Source: Thalassolituus sp006212115 (GTDB lineage Bacteria; Pseudomonadota; Gammaproteobacteria; Pseudomonadales; Oceanobacteraceae). From it: a DNA stretch of 64,000 nt. Below the pieces are notes generated by a model. The model ran no database searches. It was not told where the DNA came from and saw only the letters and a program-made list of their open reading frames with translations. The stretch lies in NCBI RefSeq assembly GCF_040372045.1, contig NZ_BAABWH010000005.1; one strand, written 5' to 3'. The translations under genes were made by a program, and so were the position numbers. Positions 25,906 to 34,430 of this stretch are shown piece by piece; the stretch's first letter is position 1; the number at the start of each line of letters is the position of its first letter.

Positions 25906-27546
25906 TTACATCATTCCGCCCATACCGCCCATTCCACCCATACCACCCATGTCAGGAGCAGCAGGCGCATCCTGCGGAATCTCCGCAACCATAGCTTCGG
26001 TGGTAATCATCAGGCCTGCAACAGATGCTGCAGCCTGCAGAGATGAACGGGTTACTTTTGCTGGATCGAGAATACCCATGGCAATCATGTCGCCGTATTC
26101 GCCAGTCGCGGCGTTGAAACCGAAAGAGCCTTCGCCTGCTTTCACTTTATCAACAACAACTGAACCTTCGGCACCTGCGTTGCCAGCGATCTGACGGATC
26201 GGCGCTTCCATTGCACGCAGTGCCAGAGCGATACCGACGTTCTGATCTTCGTTGTCACCTTCAACAGCAACCTGAGTCAGAGCGCGTACCAGAGCAACAC
26301 CACCACCGGCAACGACACCTTCTTCTACCGCTGCACGAGTAGCGTGCAGAGCGTCGTCGACACGGTCTTTCTTCTCTTTCATTTCAACTTCGGAGCCTGC
26401 TCCGACTTTGATAACTGCAACACCGCCAGCCAGCTTGGCCACGCGCTCTTGCAGTTTTTCTTTGTCGTAATCAGAAGTCGATGCTTCCATCTCTGCACGG
26501 ATCTGTTCAACACGTGCTGTTACGTCCTGCTGAGAACCAGCGCCGTCAACGATCACAGTGTTTTCTTTGCTGATAACAACGCGCTTGGCGGTACCCAGCA
26601 TATCAAGTGTGGTTGTCTCGAGAGACATACCGACTTCTTCCGAGATCACTTGACCGCCGGTCAGGATAGCGATGTCTTGCAGCATAGCTTTACGACGGTC
26701 ACCGAAGCCCGGTGCTTTCACTGCAGCTACTTTGAACGTACCGCGCAGGTTGTTCACAACCAGAGTAGCTAGTGCCTGACCTTCAACATCTTCACCGATG
26801 ATCAGCAGTGGACGGCCTGATTTGGCAACGTTTTCCAGAACAGGAATCAGTTCCTGCAGGTTGTCGATCTTCTTGTCGACCAACAGCAGCAGAGGATTTT
26901 CCAGCTCAGCAACCATCTTTTCCTGGTTGTTGATGAAGTATGGAGACAGGTAACCGCGGTCGAACTGCATACCTTCTACCACGTCGAGCTCGTCAGTCAG
27001 GCCTTTGCCTTCTTCAACGGTAATAACGCCTTCTTTGCCTACTTTTTCCATTGCTTCTGCAATGATGGTACCGACAGTTTCGTCAGAGTTAGCCGAGATG
27101 GTACCAACCTGAGCGATGGCTTTGCTGTCTTCACATGGCTTGGCCTGTCCTTTCAGCGCTTCTACCACTGCTGCGGTCGCTTTATCGATACCGCGCTTCA
27201 GATCCATTGGGTTCATACCCGCCGCTACGGCTTTCAGACCTTCGTTAACAATGGCCTGAGCCAGTACAGTCGCGGTAGTGGTGCCGTCACCTGCCTGATC
27301 GTTTGCTTGAGAGGCAACTTCTTTAACCATCTGTGCGCCCATGTTCTCGAATTTGTCTTCGAGCTCAATCTCTTTCGCTACAGATACGCCATCTTTGGTG
27401 ATGGTTGGACCACCAAAGGCTTTGTCCAGAACAACGTTGCGACCTTTAGGCCCCAGAGTTACTTTTACTGCGTCTGCCAGAATGTTTACGCCGTCCAGCA
27501 TCTTGCTGCGTGCGTCATTACCAAACTTAACTTCTTTTGCTGCCAT
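25906..27546 (-). CDS. groEL: Chaperonin GroEL
   Basis: A 546-residue chaperonin subunit. Fourteen copies form the double ring that folds proteins in its cavity with GroES. The ATP-site block DGTTTATVLAQAIV and the family segments VTLGPKGRNVVLDKAFG and VEEGVVAGGGVALVRA are intact. The C-terminus is the usual GGM-repeat tail (four GGM units then M). It follows groES by 50 bases and shares its heat-shock promoter. Size and motifs match the single-copy housekeeping type. Confidence 0.98.
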   Translation of the reverse strand: MAAKEVKFGNDARSKMLDGVNILADAVKVTLGPKGRNVVLDKAFGGPTITKDGVSVAKEIELEDKFENMGAQMVKEVASQANDQAGDGTTTATVLAQAIVNEGLKAVAAGMNPMDLKRGIDKATAAVVEALKGQAKPCEDSKAIAQVGTISANSDETVGTIIAEAMEKVGKEGVITVEEGKGLTDELDVVEGMQFDRGYLSPYFINNQEKMVAELENPLLLLVDKKIDNLQELIPVLENVAKSGRPLLIIGEDVEGQALATLVVNNLRGTFKVAAVKAPGFGDRRKAMLQDIAILTGGQVISEEVGMSLETTTLDMLGTAKRVVISKENTVIVDGAGSQQDVTARVEQIRAEMEASTSDYDKEKLQERVAKLAGGVAVIKVGAGSEVEMKEKKDRVDDALHATRAAVEEGVVAGGGVALVRALTQVAVEGDNEDQNVGIALALRAMEAPIRQIAGNAGAEGSVVVDKVKAGEGSFGFNAATGEYGDMIAMGILDPAKVTRSSLQAAASVAGLMITTEAMVAEIPQDAPAAPDMGGMGGMGGMGGMM

Positions 27547-27596
27547 GATAATTTCCTTTGAATTCGTTGAGTTGAAGGATCAGAAGACGATGACAA

Positions 27597-27890
27597 TTAG
27601 CCTTCGATCACACCATAGATTTCGCTTTCGTTGAGAATCAGCAGTTCTTCGCCGTCTACGGTGATTGTGTTGGAACCTGAATATTTACCAAACACAACGA
27701 TATCCCCTACGCTCACAGCCAGTGCCTGCACATCACCGTTATCAAGCACTCGGCCATTACCGACGGCAACCACTTCACCCTGGTTCGGCTTCTCAGCCGC
27801 AGCGCCTGGCAGGAGAATACCGCCAGCTGTGGTTTGCTCTTCTTCCTTGCGACGAACTACGACGCGATCGTGTAAAGGACGGATTTTCAT
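27597..27890 (-). CDS. groES: Co-chaperonin GroES
   Basis: A 97-residue protein starting at ATG 27888-27890, with GGAGAG 9 bases upstream; a longer in-frame extension upstream is rejected. MKIRPLHDRVVVRRKEEEQ opens the beta-barrel; the mobile loop is TTAGGILLPGAAAEKPNQG, and the C-terminal half includes VGDIVVFGKYSGS. It caps GroEL as a heptamer. It is the first gene of groESL. Confidence 0.97.
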   Translation of the reverse strand: MKIRPLHDRVVVRRKEEEQTTAGGILLPGAAAEKPNQGEVVAVGNGRVLDNGDVQALAVSVGDIVVFGKYSGSNTITVDGEELLILNESEIYGVIEG

Positions 27891-27990
27891 TTGAAGTTCT
27901 CTCCAATGTGTATGCAATAGTTGCGTGTTATGAAACCCCGCTGCCAGTGTTGGCACTGGTCAGGCGGCCCCAAAATCTGTGTGGTTTTGT

Positions 27991-28018
27991 TTATTGGGGT
28001 GTGGTTTTCATTTTCAAC
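27991..28018 (-). promoter_or_regulatory. Sigma-32-type heat-shock promoter of groESL
   Basis: On the minus strand GTTGAAA (28018-28012) is followed after 12 bases by CCCCAATAA (27999-27991). This agrees with the RpoH consensus CTTGAAA / CCCCATNTA. It lies about 100 bases before the groES ATG. The leader holds a 6-bp hairpin, CCAGTG-TTGG-CACTGG, at 27944-27959. No CIRCE element is seen. Confidence 0.75.
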
Positions 28019-28047
28019 ACCCCTTCGCAAACTTTTTCAGCCGCGCC

Positions 28048-28168
28048 CTCTTTCCGCGCAACTCAGTCTTCTCGCTACGCGCAGCTCAGTCTTCTCTTTC
28101 CGCGCAGCTCAGTCTTCTCTTTCCGCGTAGCTCAGTCTTCTCTTTCCGCGTAGCTCAGTCTTCTCTTT
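28048..28168. repeat. Five-copy 23-bp tandem repeat
   Basis: Five head-to-tail 23-base units begin at 28048, 28071, 28094, 28117 and 28140, with a partial sixth to 28168. The unit runs CTCTTTCCGCG, two variable bases, then GCTCAGTCTT (first base A in unit 1). Units 4 and 5 are identical, unit 3 differs from them at one base, and unit 2 is the most divergent. The fxsA stop codon lies inside the last unit, and the array ends about 30 bases upstream of the groE promoter -35 element. There are no spacers, so it is not a CRISPR array. Confidence 0.93.
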
Positions 28169-28634
28169 TATAGTCACCTTCAATCACATCACCGCCACGG
28201 CGATCATCCGATCCGGTGCGCTGCTGAAACGGGCTGCCCTGCCCACCTTGCTGGCCACCCGGCTGCTCAAAAGGGTTCATAACCTGAGGCTTAAAGCGCT
28301 TCATAATGGACTGAGCCATGGTACCCCGTACGCCAGGCATCAACAGGCTGAAACCGAAAGCATCGGTCAGGAAGCCGGGCGTTAATAACAGTGCACCCGC
28401 CAGCGCTAACAGAAAGCCCTCGGCCAGCTCCTGCGCAGGTAACGCGCCCTGCTGCATGCGTTCATTTGCTTTCATCAGGGTCGCCAAGCCTTGCTGGCGC
28501 AAAAGATGCACACCAATAATGGCGGTCAGAAAGATCAATGCGAGTGTCCACAGCACACCAATTGCACTGCCAACTTTGATCAGCACAGCCAGTTCGGCCA
28601 TGGGAACAAGAATAAAAATAATCAATAAAGGCAC
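28155..28634 (-). CDS. fxsA: FxsA family membrane protein
   Basis: A 159-residue protein. FxsA of E. coli is an inner-membrane protein that suppresses F-plasmid exclusion of phage T7. The family blocks are PLLIIFILVPMAELAVLIKVG, TAIIGVHLLRQQGLATLMKA and LLALAGALLLTPGFLTDAFGFSLLMPGVR. The tail is Gln/Gly rich and hydrophilic (residues 118-159), ending in codons contained in the tandem repeat. It lies directly upstream of groESL in the same direction, an arrangement common in gammaproteobacteria. Confidence 0.88.
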   Translation of the reverse strand: MPLLIIFILVPMAELAVLIKVGSAIGVLWTLALIFLTAIIGVHLLRQQGLATLMKANERMQQGALPAQELAEGFLLALAGALLLTPGFLTDAFGFSLLMPGVRGTMAQSIMKRFKPQVMNPFEQPGGQQGGQGSPFQQRTGSDDRRGGDVIEGDYKRED

Positions 28635-28826
28635 GTAATACTCCCGTTGTCGTTGATTCCTGATGTTGGGGCCAATCCGTCAAATACAACCCTTCCAGGT
28701 ACCTCTGACACTCGAAGTCAGGACCTGCGCTGTGTCATCTTTGCCCGCATTTTGTCCTTTTTTGCCCTACTATTTGATGCTTACACAACGGATAGTGCCC
28801 GCGTCAGATAATAATTGGAGTAAAAA

Positions 28827-30275
28827 ATGGCAACTGAACATTTCGACGTATTGATTGCTGGCGCCGGCCTTTCTGGGATTGGTGTCGCGTGTCATCTGAG
28901 CAAAAAGTGCCCCGGAAAAACGTTTGCCATTCTGGAAGCCCGAGACGCCATTGGCGGCACCTGGGACCTCTTCCGTTACCCAGGAATCCGCTCTGACTCG
29001 GATATGTTCACTCTGGGCTATCGCTTCAAGCCATGGACCAGTGACAAAGGTATTGCCGATGGCGGCGATATCCGCCAGTACATCCGCGACGCTGCTACCG
29101 AGCACAAGGTCGACGAAAAAATCCGCTACGGTCATAAAGTAAAAACGGCTGATTGGAGTACCCGTGACAAGCTCTGGACAGTGACGTCTGAAGTTGACGG
29201 TGAAACGCGCGTCTACACCGCGAAGTACCTTATGGGTTGTACCGGCTACTACGATTATGACGAAGGATTTACGCCAGATTTCGAAGGGCGTGACGACTTC
29301 ACTGGCCAGGTTATTCATCCACAGTTCTGGCCTGAAGATCTGGACTACAAAGATAAGAAAGTGGTCGTAATCGGATCAGGGGCAACAGCCGTAACGCTGA
29401 TTCCGTCTATGTCCCGCGAGGTCGAGCGCATTACCATGCTGCAGCGTTCACCAACGTACATCATTCCGGTTCCCAGCAAGGACAAGCTGGCTATCCGACT
29501 GCGTAAATTTATGCCGGAAAGTTTCGTCTATAGCATTATTCGCAGCCGTAACATCATGCTGACCATGGCGTTTTATAACTACTGTAAGCGCTTTCCTCAG
29601 AAGGCTCGGGAATTCATCTTTAATTTCAACAAGAAGATCCTGCCGAAAAACTTCGACATGTCCCACTTCACTCCAAAGTACAACCCGTGGGATGAGCGTC
29701 TGTGCGCAGTACCGGGCGGCGACCTGTACAAAGCCATCCACAAAGGCAAAGCCGATGTGGTGACAGATCACATCGAGCGCTTCGTTGAAGACGGTATTCA
29801 ACTCAAGTCTGGCAACAAGCTGGAAGCTGACATCGTTATCACGGCAACAGGTCTGAAAGTAGTCGTACTGGGTAAGATTGCCGTATCGATCGACGGCCAG
29901 CCTTTCGATGTGACAGACAAGATGAGCTATCGCGGTGTCATGTTTGAAGGTATTCCGAATGCCGGGATGGTCTTTGGTTACACCAACTCCTCCTGGACGT
30001 TGAAGGCAGACCTGATTGCTGACTACTTCTGCCGCGTCATCAATCACATGGACGATAAGGGTTACGACGCCGTTGTCCCTGTAAACCGTGACCCATCGAT
30101 GCCAAAAAAGGCCTTTATCGATCTCAGTTCCGGTTATATCTCCCGCGTCAAAGACCAACTGCCGAAGCAGGGTACCCGTGGCGCCTGGAAGTTGCATCAG
30201 AACTACTTCCGCGACTGGCTGTCACTGCGCGCCAGCCGTATTACCGCCAAAGAGCTGGAATACAGTAAGAAGTAA
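28827..30275 (+). CDS. Flavin-containing monooxygenase, AlmA-like (copy 1)
   Basis: A 482-residue FAD/NAD(P)H monooxygenase. The FAD-binding loop is GAGLSGIG (residues 11-18). GGTWDLFRYPGIRSDSDM and CTGYYDYDEGF are shared with Acinetobacter AlmA. The NADPH loop is VVIGSGATAVTL, and a Baeyer-Villiger-type segment QFWPEDLDY precedes it. AlmA is needed for growth on very long-chain alkanes; the analogy suggests oxidation of long-chain hydrophobic compounds. GGAG lies before the ATG. The paralogue at 31984 is about 60 percent similar by eye, differing mainly at the C-terminus. Confidence 0.88.
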   Translation: MATEHFDVLIAGAGLSGIGVACHLSKKCPGKTFAILEARDAIGGTWDLFRYPGIRSDSDMFTLGYRFKPWTSDKGIADGGDIRQYIRDAATEHKVDEKIRYGHKVKTADWSTRDKLWTVTSEVDGETRVYTAKYLMGCTGYYDYDEGFTPDFEGRDDFTGQVIHPQFWPEDLDYKDKKVVVIGSGATAVTLIPSMSREVERITMLQRSPTYIIPVPSKDKLAIRLRKFMPESFVYSIIRSRNIMLTMAFYNYCKRFPQKAREFIFNFNKKILPKNFDMSHFTPKYNPWDERLCAVPGGDLYKAIHKGKADVVTDHIERFVEDGIQLKSGNKLEADIVITATGLKVVVLGKIAVSIDGQPFDVTDKMSYRGVMFEGIPNAGMVFGYTNSSWTLKADLIADYFCRVINHMDDKGYDAVVPVNRDPSMPKKAFIDLSSGYISRVKDQLPKQGTRGAWKLHQNYFRDWLSLRASRITAKELEYSKK

Positions 30276-30369
30276 TCCCTCCGGCAAAGCGGACAGAGCT
30301 GTCAGTGCCTGCAAGGCCTGACGGCGAACCGCTATACTCTCTGGGCACTCACCTCTCCCGGAGTTCCTC

Positions 30370-31128
30370 ATGAATATTCATGGACACACCATTGCCATCA
30401 CCGGCGCAGGACAAGGCCTTGGACGTACCATGGCGGTCGAACTCGCCAAAAAAGGCGCACGCATTGCCATCATAGATCTCAACCCTGAAGCCATGCAGGA
30501 AACTCAGCGGTTAATCTCTGCTCTGGGCGGTGAGTCCAGACAATATGAGTGCAATGTCGCCAATGAAGACTCTGTGGTTTCAACCTTCAACGCCATTAAC
30601 GCCGACTTCGGTGGGATTCATGGCCTGATCAATAACGCTGGCGTATTACGCGACGGCCTGTTTGTAAAATCGAAGAACGATGAAATCATCACAATGAGTC
30701 TGAGCCATTGGCAGACGGTGATTGATGTAAACCTGACAGGCGTATTCCTGTGTGGTCGTGAAGCCGCCAGCCATATGGTGAGAAACAAAGAACCCGGCTG
30801 CCTGATCAACATATCCAGCATCAGCCGTGCGGGTAATGTCGGTCAAACCAACTACTCTGCGGCGAAGGCAGGCGTGGCCGCTATGTCGGTCACCTGGGCA
30901 AAAGAGCTGGCCCGCTACAATATCCGCTCGAATGCGATTGCCCCCGGCTTTATCTCTACTGAGATGACCTCAGGCATGCGCCCGGAAACACTGGAAATGA
31001 TATGTTCTGGCATTCCGGCAGAGCGCATGGGCACACCCGAAGAGATTGCACATGCAGTCGTGTTCCTGTTAGAGAATGAGTATGTCTCGGGCCGCGTGAT
31101 CGAAGTAGATGGTGCTCTGCGGATCTGA
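30370..31128 (+). CDS. Short-chain dehydrogenase/reductase
   Basis: A 252-residue SDR. The cofactor loop is TGAGQGLGRTM near residue 12, then NNAGV (residues 92-96). The catalytic Ser (NISSISRAGN) and the YSAAK motif with Tyr and Lys are present. It ends EYVSGRVIEVDGALRI, the FabG-type substrate-end pattern. It may reduce or oxidise an alcohol or keto group, for example a product of the adjacent monooxygenase; this is inference from position. It begins 94 bases after copy 1. Confidence 0.88.
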   Translation: MNIHGHTIAITGAGQGLGRTMAVELAKKGARIAIIDLNPEAMQETQRLISALGGESRQYECNVANEDSVVSTFNAINADFGGIHGLINNAGVLRDGLFVKSKNDEIITMSLSHWQTVIDVNLTGVFLCGREAASHMVRNKEPGCLINISSISRAGNVGQTNYSAAKAGVAAMSVTWAKELARYNIRSNAIAPGFISTEMTSGMRPETLEMICSGIPAERMGTPEEIAHAVVFLLENEYVSGRVIEVDGALRI

Positions 31129-31215
31129 CCGGAGCATCCACTTTCGATCGGATAACCAACCAACTGACGCACAAGCCCCGACTGCAGAAGGCAAAACGCA
31201 CGGGGCAAAAGACAA

Positions 31216-31524
31216 ATGACAACCCCTGAAGACAAACTCTACCTTGCGTTAAGCACCATCCCTGCCGGCAAAGTCATATCCTATGGCTACCTCGCCGAGC
31301 TCGCTGGCCTTCCGGGCCGGGCGCGTTGGGTTGGGAAAACACTGTCGTCCCTGCCCGATGACACACAACTGCCGTGGCACCGGGTCGTTAATGCCAGTCG
31401 ACGTATCAGTTTTCCTGCAGACTCTGAGGGTTATAAAACGCAACGCCAGCGTCTGGAGAGTGAAGGAATCGAATTTTCGGCTGCCGGAACCATATCAAAA
31501 TCAAACTGGATAAAGCCCCTCTGA
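31216..31524 (+). CDS. atl: Alkyltransferase-like protein (MGMT family)
   Basis: A 102-residue protein resembling the DNA-binding domain of O6-methylguanine methyltransferases. The active-site PCHRV is replaced by PWHRV, so there is no acceptor Cys. Such ATL proteins (E. coli YbaZ, yeast Atl1) bind O6-alkylguanine and direct the lesion to nucleotide excision repair. IPAGKVISYGYLAELAG and RARWVGKTLSSLP are the helix-turn-helix and Arg-finger region. It follows the SDR by 87 bases. Confidence 0.9.
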   Translation: MTTPEDKLYLALSTIPAGKVISYGYLAELAGLPGRARWVGKTLSSLPDDTQLPWHRVVNASRRISFPADSEGYKTQRQRLESEGIEFSAAGTISKSNWIKPL

Positions 31525-31983
31525 CGTTAAACCACCCTGACCGTGGAGCCAGTGTTTGATGTTATTCAGGTCTACGCAAAGACGGCCGATTCATAAAAGT
31601 TATCAAAGAACCGAAATGAATAGCTAAGAGCTACCAGAAAGCCAACACCGATTTCTCTTTTTCGTAGCGATAGTAACCACTCACAAACAAACACTAGCGG
31701 ACAGCCCCCTGACAATAGCGGCCAACCCTCGAAAGCCAGCTATCATGGGCCTTACAAGCTTTTGACACTCTTCTCTTCAGTGCCTGAGCACACCTGTCAC
31801 GCCGATTTAGTCACTAAACCACAGATTTGTGTCAGGCAAACACCTTTCCCCTACTGCGTAATTAAGACAAATTAATGACCATCAACCGATGACACGTATG
31901 GGTCAGTAGCAGAATGGAATGACGAATTCCCACAAGCAACTACCCTTACGTAGTGGAAAATCACGATAACAACAGGTGTGACT
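31525..31983. other. 459-base intergenic region before monooxygenase copy 2
   Basis: No coding frame is convincing here. Points seen are ACTAC-CCTTAC-GTAGT (31939-31954), a small inverted repeat 30 bases before the start and a candidate operator; and AT-rich TAATTAAGACAAATTAA near 31859. A TTGACA near 31763 has no clear -10 partner. A regulated promoter for copy 2 is likely to lie in this space. Confidence 0.4.
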
Positions 31984-33465
31984 ATGTCTCAGACAAACGA
32001 ATATTTTGACCTCCTCATTATTGGCGCTGGTCTGTCAGGTATCGGCGCGGGCTGCCATATGAAGAAAGAATGCCCGGGAAAATCGTTTGCCATACTTGAA
32101 GGTCGTCAGGCCATTGGCGGTACCTGGGATCTGTTCCGTTACCCTGGTATTCGCTCAGATTCTGACATGTACACTCTGGGCTATGACTTCAAGCCATGGG
32201 TTAACAAAAAAGGCATCGCGGACGGTGACGATATCCGCAATTACATCCGCGAAGCTGCAGCAGAAAACAAAGTAGAAGATCATATCCGTTTCAGTCACAA
32301 AGTAGTTGGCGCGGACTATTCAACCAAAGACTCCATGTGGACTGTCACTGTCGAAGTCGATGGTGAAACTCGTATTTATCGCTCGCAGTTCTTACTGAGC
32401 TGTACTGGCTACTACAACTACAACGAAGGCTTTACCCCTGACTTCGATGGCCGCGACGATTTTAAAGGACAGATCCTGCACCCGCAGTTCTGGCCAGAAG
32501 ATCTGGACTATAGCGGTAAAAAAGTCGTCGTTATCGGTTCTGGTGCAACCGCGGTCACACTGGTACCAGCGATGACAGACAAAGCTGCGAAAGTAACCAT
32601 GCTGCAGCGTTCACCATCGTATGTTCTGTCGGTACCACAGACAGATCCGATGATTCAGCTTATGCGTAAGATCATGCCGGAAAAATGGGCCTACAAAATT
32701 ACCCGTGGCCGCAACGTTTCCATTACTCTGGCAATCTATCACTTCTGTAAGAAATTCCCGGGCCTTGCACGCAAGATCCTGCAGAAGCAGGTATCCAGCC
32801 AGCTCCCGAAAGACTTCGATATGTCTCACTTTACTCCTAAGTACGCACCTTGGGACGAGCGTCTGTGTGCTGTGCCGAATGGTGACATGTTCAAAGCAAT
32901 TAAAGCTGGTAAAGCAGACGTGGTAACCGACCACATCGATCGTTTTGTGGAAAACGGTATTCTTCTCAAGTCCGGTAAAGTTCAGGAAGCCGATATCATT
33001 ATTACCGCTACCGGATTGAAAATTCAGTTGCTGGGCAATATGAATCTGACGATGGACGGTCAGGAAATCCCGATGCCAGAGAAGATGAGCTATCGTGGTG
33101 TCATGTTTGAAGACATTCCGAATTTCGGCATGATTTTCGGCTATACCAATGCGTCATGGACGTTGAAAGCAGACATGCTGGCTAAATGGTTCTGCGGCTT
33201 GATGAAGCATATGGATCACATTGGCGCACGTGAAGCAACGCCTGTTAATAAGCATGGACAGATGGAAACGCGTCCATTTGTTGATATGCAGTCAGGCTAC
33301 ATTGCTCGTATGGCGCACACTTTGCCGCGTCAGGGCATGGAAAAGCCGTGGAAGCTTAATCAGAACTACTTTGCTGACCGCTCTGAACTGAAGTCTGCAG
33401 ATTATGATGAAGGTACACTGGAGTACGGCAATCTTGTCGTCACGACAGAACCACGAACTGCCTGA
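31984..33465 (+). CDS. Flavin-containing monooxygenase, AlmA-like (copy 2)
   Basis: A 493-residue protein. The start is ATG 31984, 7 bases after AGG; a GTG at 31978 is too close to that ribosome binding site. FAD loop GAGLSGIGAG, GGTWDLFRYPGIRSDSDM, QFWPEDLDYSGK, NADPH loop VVIGSGATAVTL, and DMSHFTPKYAPWDERLC are all present. The C-terminal FADRSELKSADYDEGTLEY fits Acinetobacter AlmA better than copy 1 does. It has its own upstream region and a strong terminator, so it is separately expressed from copy 1. Confidence 0.9.
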   Translation: MSQTNEYFDLLIIGAGLSGIGAGCHMKKECPGKSFAILEGRQAIGGTWDLFRYPGIRSDSDMYTLGYDFKPWVNKKGIADGDDIRNYIREAAAENKVEDHIRFSHKVVGADYSTKDSMWTVTVEVDGETRIYRSQFLLSCTGYYNYNEGFTPDFDGRDDFKGQILHPQFWPEDLDYSGKKVVVIGSGATAVTLVPAMTDKAAKVTMLQRSPSYVLSVPQTDPMIQLMRKIMPEKWAYKITRGRNVSITLAIYHFCKKFPGLARKILQKQVSSQLPKDFDMSHFTPKYAPWDERLCAVPNGDMFKAIKAGKADVVTDHIDRFVENGILLKSGKVQEADIIITATGLKIQLLGNMNLTMDGQEIPMPEKMSYRGVMFEDIPNFGMIFGYTNASWTLKADMLAKWFCGLMKHMDHIGAREATPVNKHGQMETRPFVDMQSGYIARMAHTLPRQGMEKPWKLNQNYFADRSELKSADYDEGTLEYGNLVVTTEPRTA

Positions 33466-33482
33466 ACGCAGTGAGTGAGCAG

Positions 33483-33508
33483 AAAACCCGGCTTTTGCCG
33501 GGTTTTTT
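33483..33508 (+). terminator. Terminator of monooxygenase copy 2
   Basis: AAAACCCGGC and GCCGGGTTTT form a perfect 10-bp stem around TTTT, followed by two more T. It can also serve the convergent gene at 33513-34430. Confidence 0.88.
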
Positions 33509-33512
33509 GTTT

Positions 33513-34430
33513 CTATTGACTGGCAATATGACGAATATCCAATGCCAGTTTGCGAATATCGGCTTCTTTCAACGTATGGCGACTCTCAAATGAAATAAAC
33601 CGCGAGGGCCTCTCCTCTAAGGATTCTGCAATGGCCACGAGCCGATCGGAACTCAAAGGATGAGTCGTCGCACGATCTGAAGTAACCCACGACGTTGCAA
33701 GAAACCAGATCACCATTCCGTAGGGAGGTGTCTTCATTCTGGCCATCACATCTAGTGCAAACGCATCGGCCTTCGCCTCCTGTTGCTGAGCTGCACCATG
33801 AGTAATCTCGTCATAAGACTGGTGATTAAAATGCCAATGAGCAAGCTCATGAAGTAGCAGAAATGTGAGTCCCGACTTCAATGTCTTTTGGGAAACATCG
33901 TCCACATATTCACTCTGTTTCCAAGCGTCTTGAGGAACATTCAGAACAGACAAAGGTGTGCCTGCCGGGGCGTCACCAGCATGAAGTCTGACAACGTACT
34001 CCGCTATGGGCGTTGGGTCTTTCTGATTGTGTTCATACCACGCAAATGCAAGCGCCAGATCGTCAAAGAACTTAATCGCCTCCAGAGGAAATCGCATTAT
34101 TCCTGTATCCAGATTCATACTGAATCCAAAAACATTAGGGGGCTGAAATCCCACTTTCTGAGATTTATACTCAGGGTCAGGATAGGGAAAAGTAAGCGTA
34201 ATCTCAGATAGAGACTCCGCTTCTGAGGTCGTCAGGTAGGGAGCAATATCCTCATACAACGCGCCGCGTATATTTGCTCCATACACGGTTTCAATGCGTT
34301 TGAGCGCCTGCTCAGAATACAGTTGGGCATGCACATGGCCAGTCAGTGTCTGTAAGACAAAAAAGGCACTGAGCAGAAACGTAAAACGCCCGGATAAGTT
34401 TGGATCAGTACTGACAATTCCCGCTAACAT
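33513..34430 (-). CDS. Zinc metallopeptidase with HExxH motif
   Basis: A 305-residue predicted exported protein (hydrophobic segment about 16-32, ending HVHAQ). LLLHELAHWHFNH contains HExxH, and the third ligand is likely the Glu in QQEAKADAFALDVM (ExxxD arrangement of gluzincins). THPLSSDR follows, as in M48-type peptidases (HPxxxxR). It lacks the many transmembrane helices of HtpX, so it is an M48-like periplasmic or membrane-associated protease. The gene overlaps the preceding membrane gene by 26 bases, implying translation in tandem. Confidence 0.75.
   Translation of the reverse strand: MLAGIVSTDPNLSGRFTFLLSAFFVLQTLTGHVHAQLYSEQALKRIETVYGANIRGALYEDIAPYLTTSEAESLSEITLTFPYPDPEYKSQKVGFQPPNVFGFSMNLDTGIMRFPLEAIKFFDDLALAFAWYEHNQKDPTPIAEYVVRLHAGDAPAGTPLSVLNVPQDAWKQSEYVDDVSQKTLKSGLTFLLLHELAHWHFNHQSYDEITHGAAQQQEAKADAFALDVMARMKTPPYGMVIWFLATSWVTSDRATTHPLSSDRLVAIAESLEERPSRFISFESRHTLKEADIRKLALDIRHIASQ

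Noticed and set aside
27665..28153. Plus-strand 162-codon frame across groES and the 23-bp repeat
   Set aside because: It is antisense to groES for much of its length, and its end is repetitive only because of the tandem DNA repeat. No ribosome binding site.
28048..28168. Possible CRISPR array
   Set aside because: The units are directly joined without unique spacers, and there are no cas genes.
29448..30197. 249-codon minus-strand frame inside monooxygenase copy 1
   Set aside because: It lies wholly opposite a well-supported flavin monooxygenase and has no recognisable domain.
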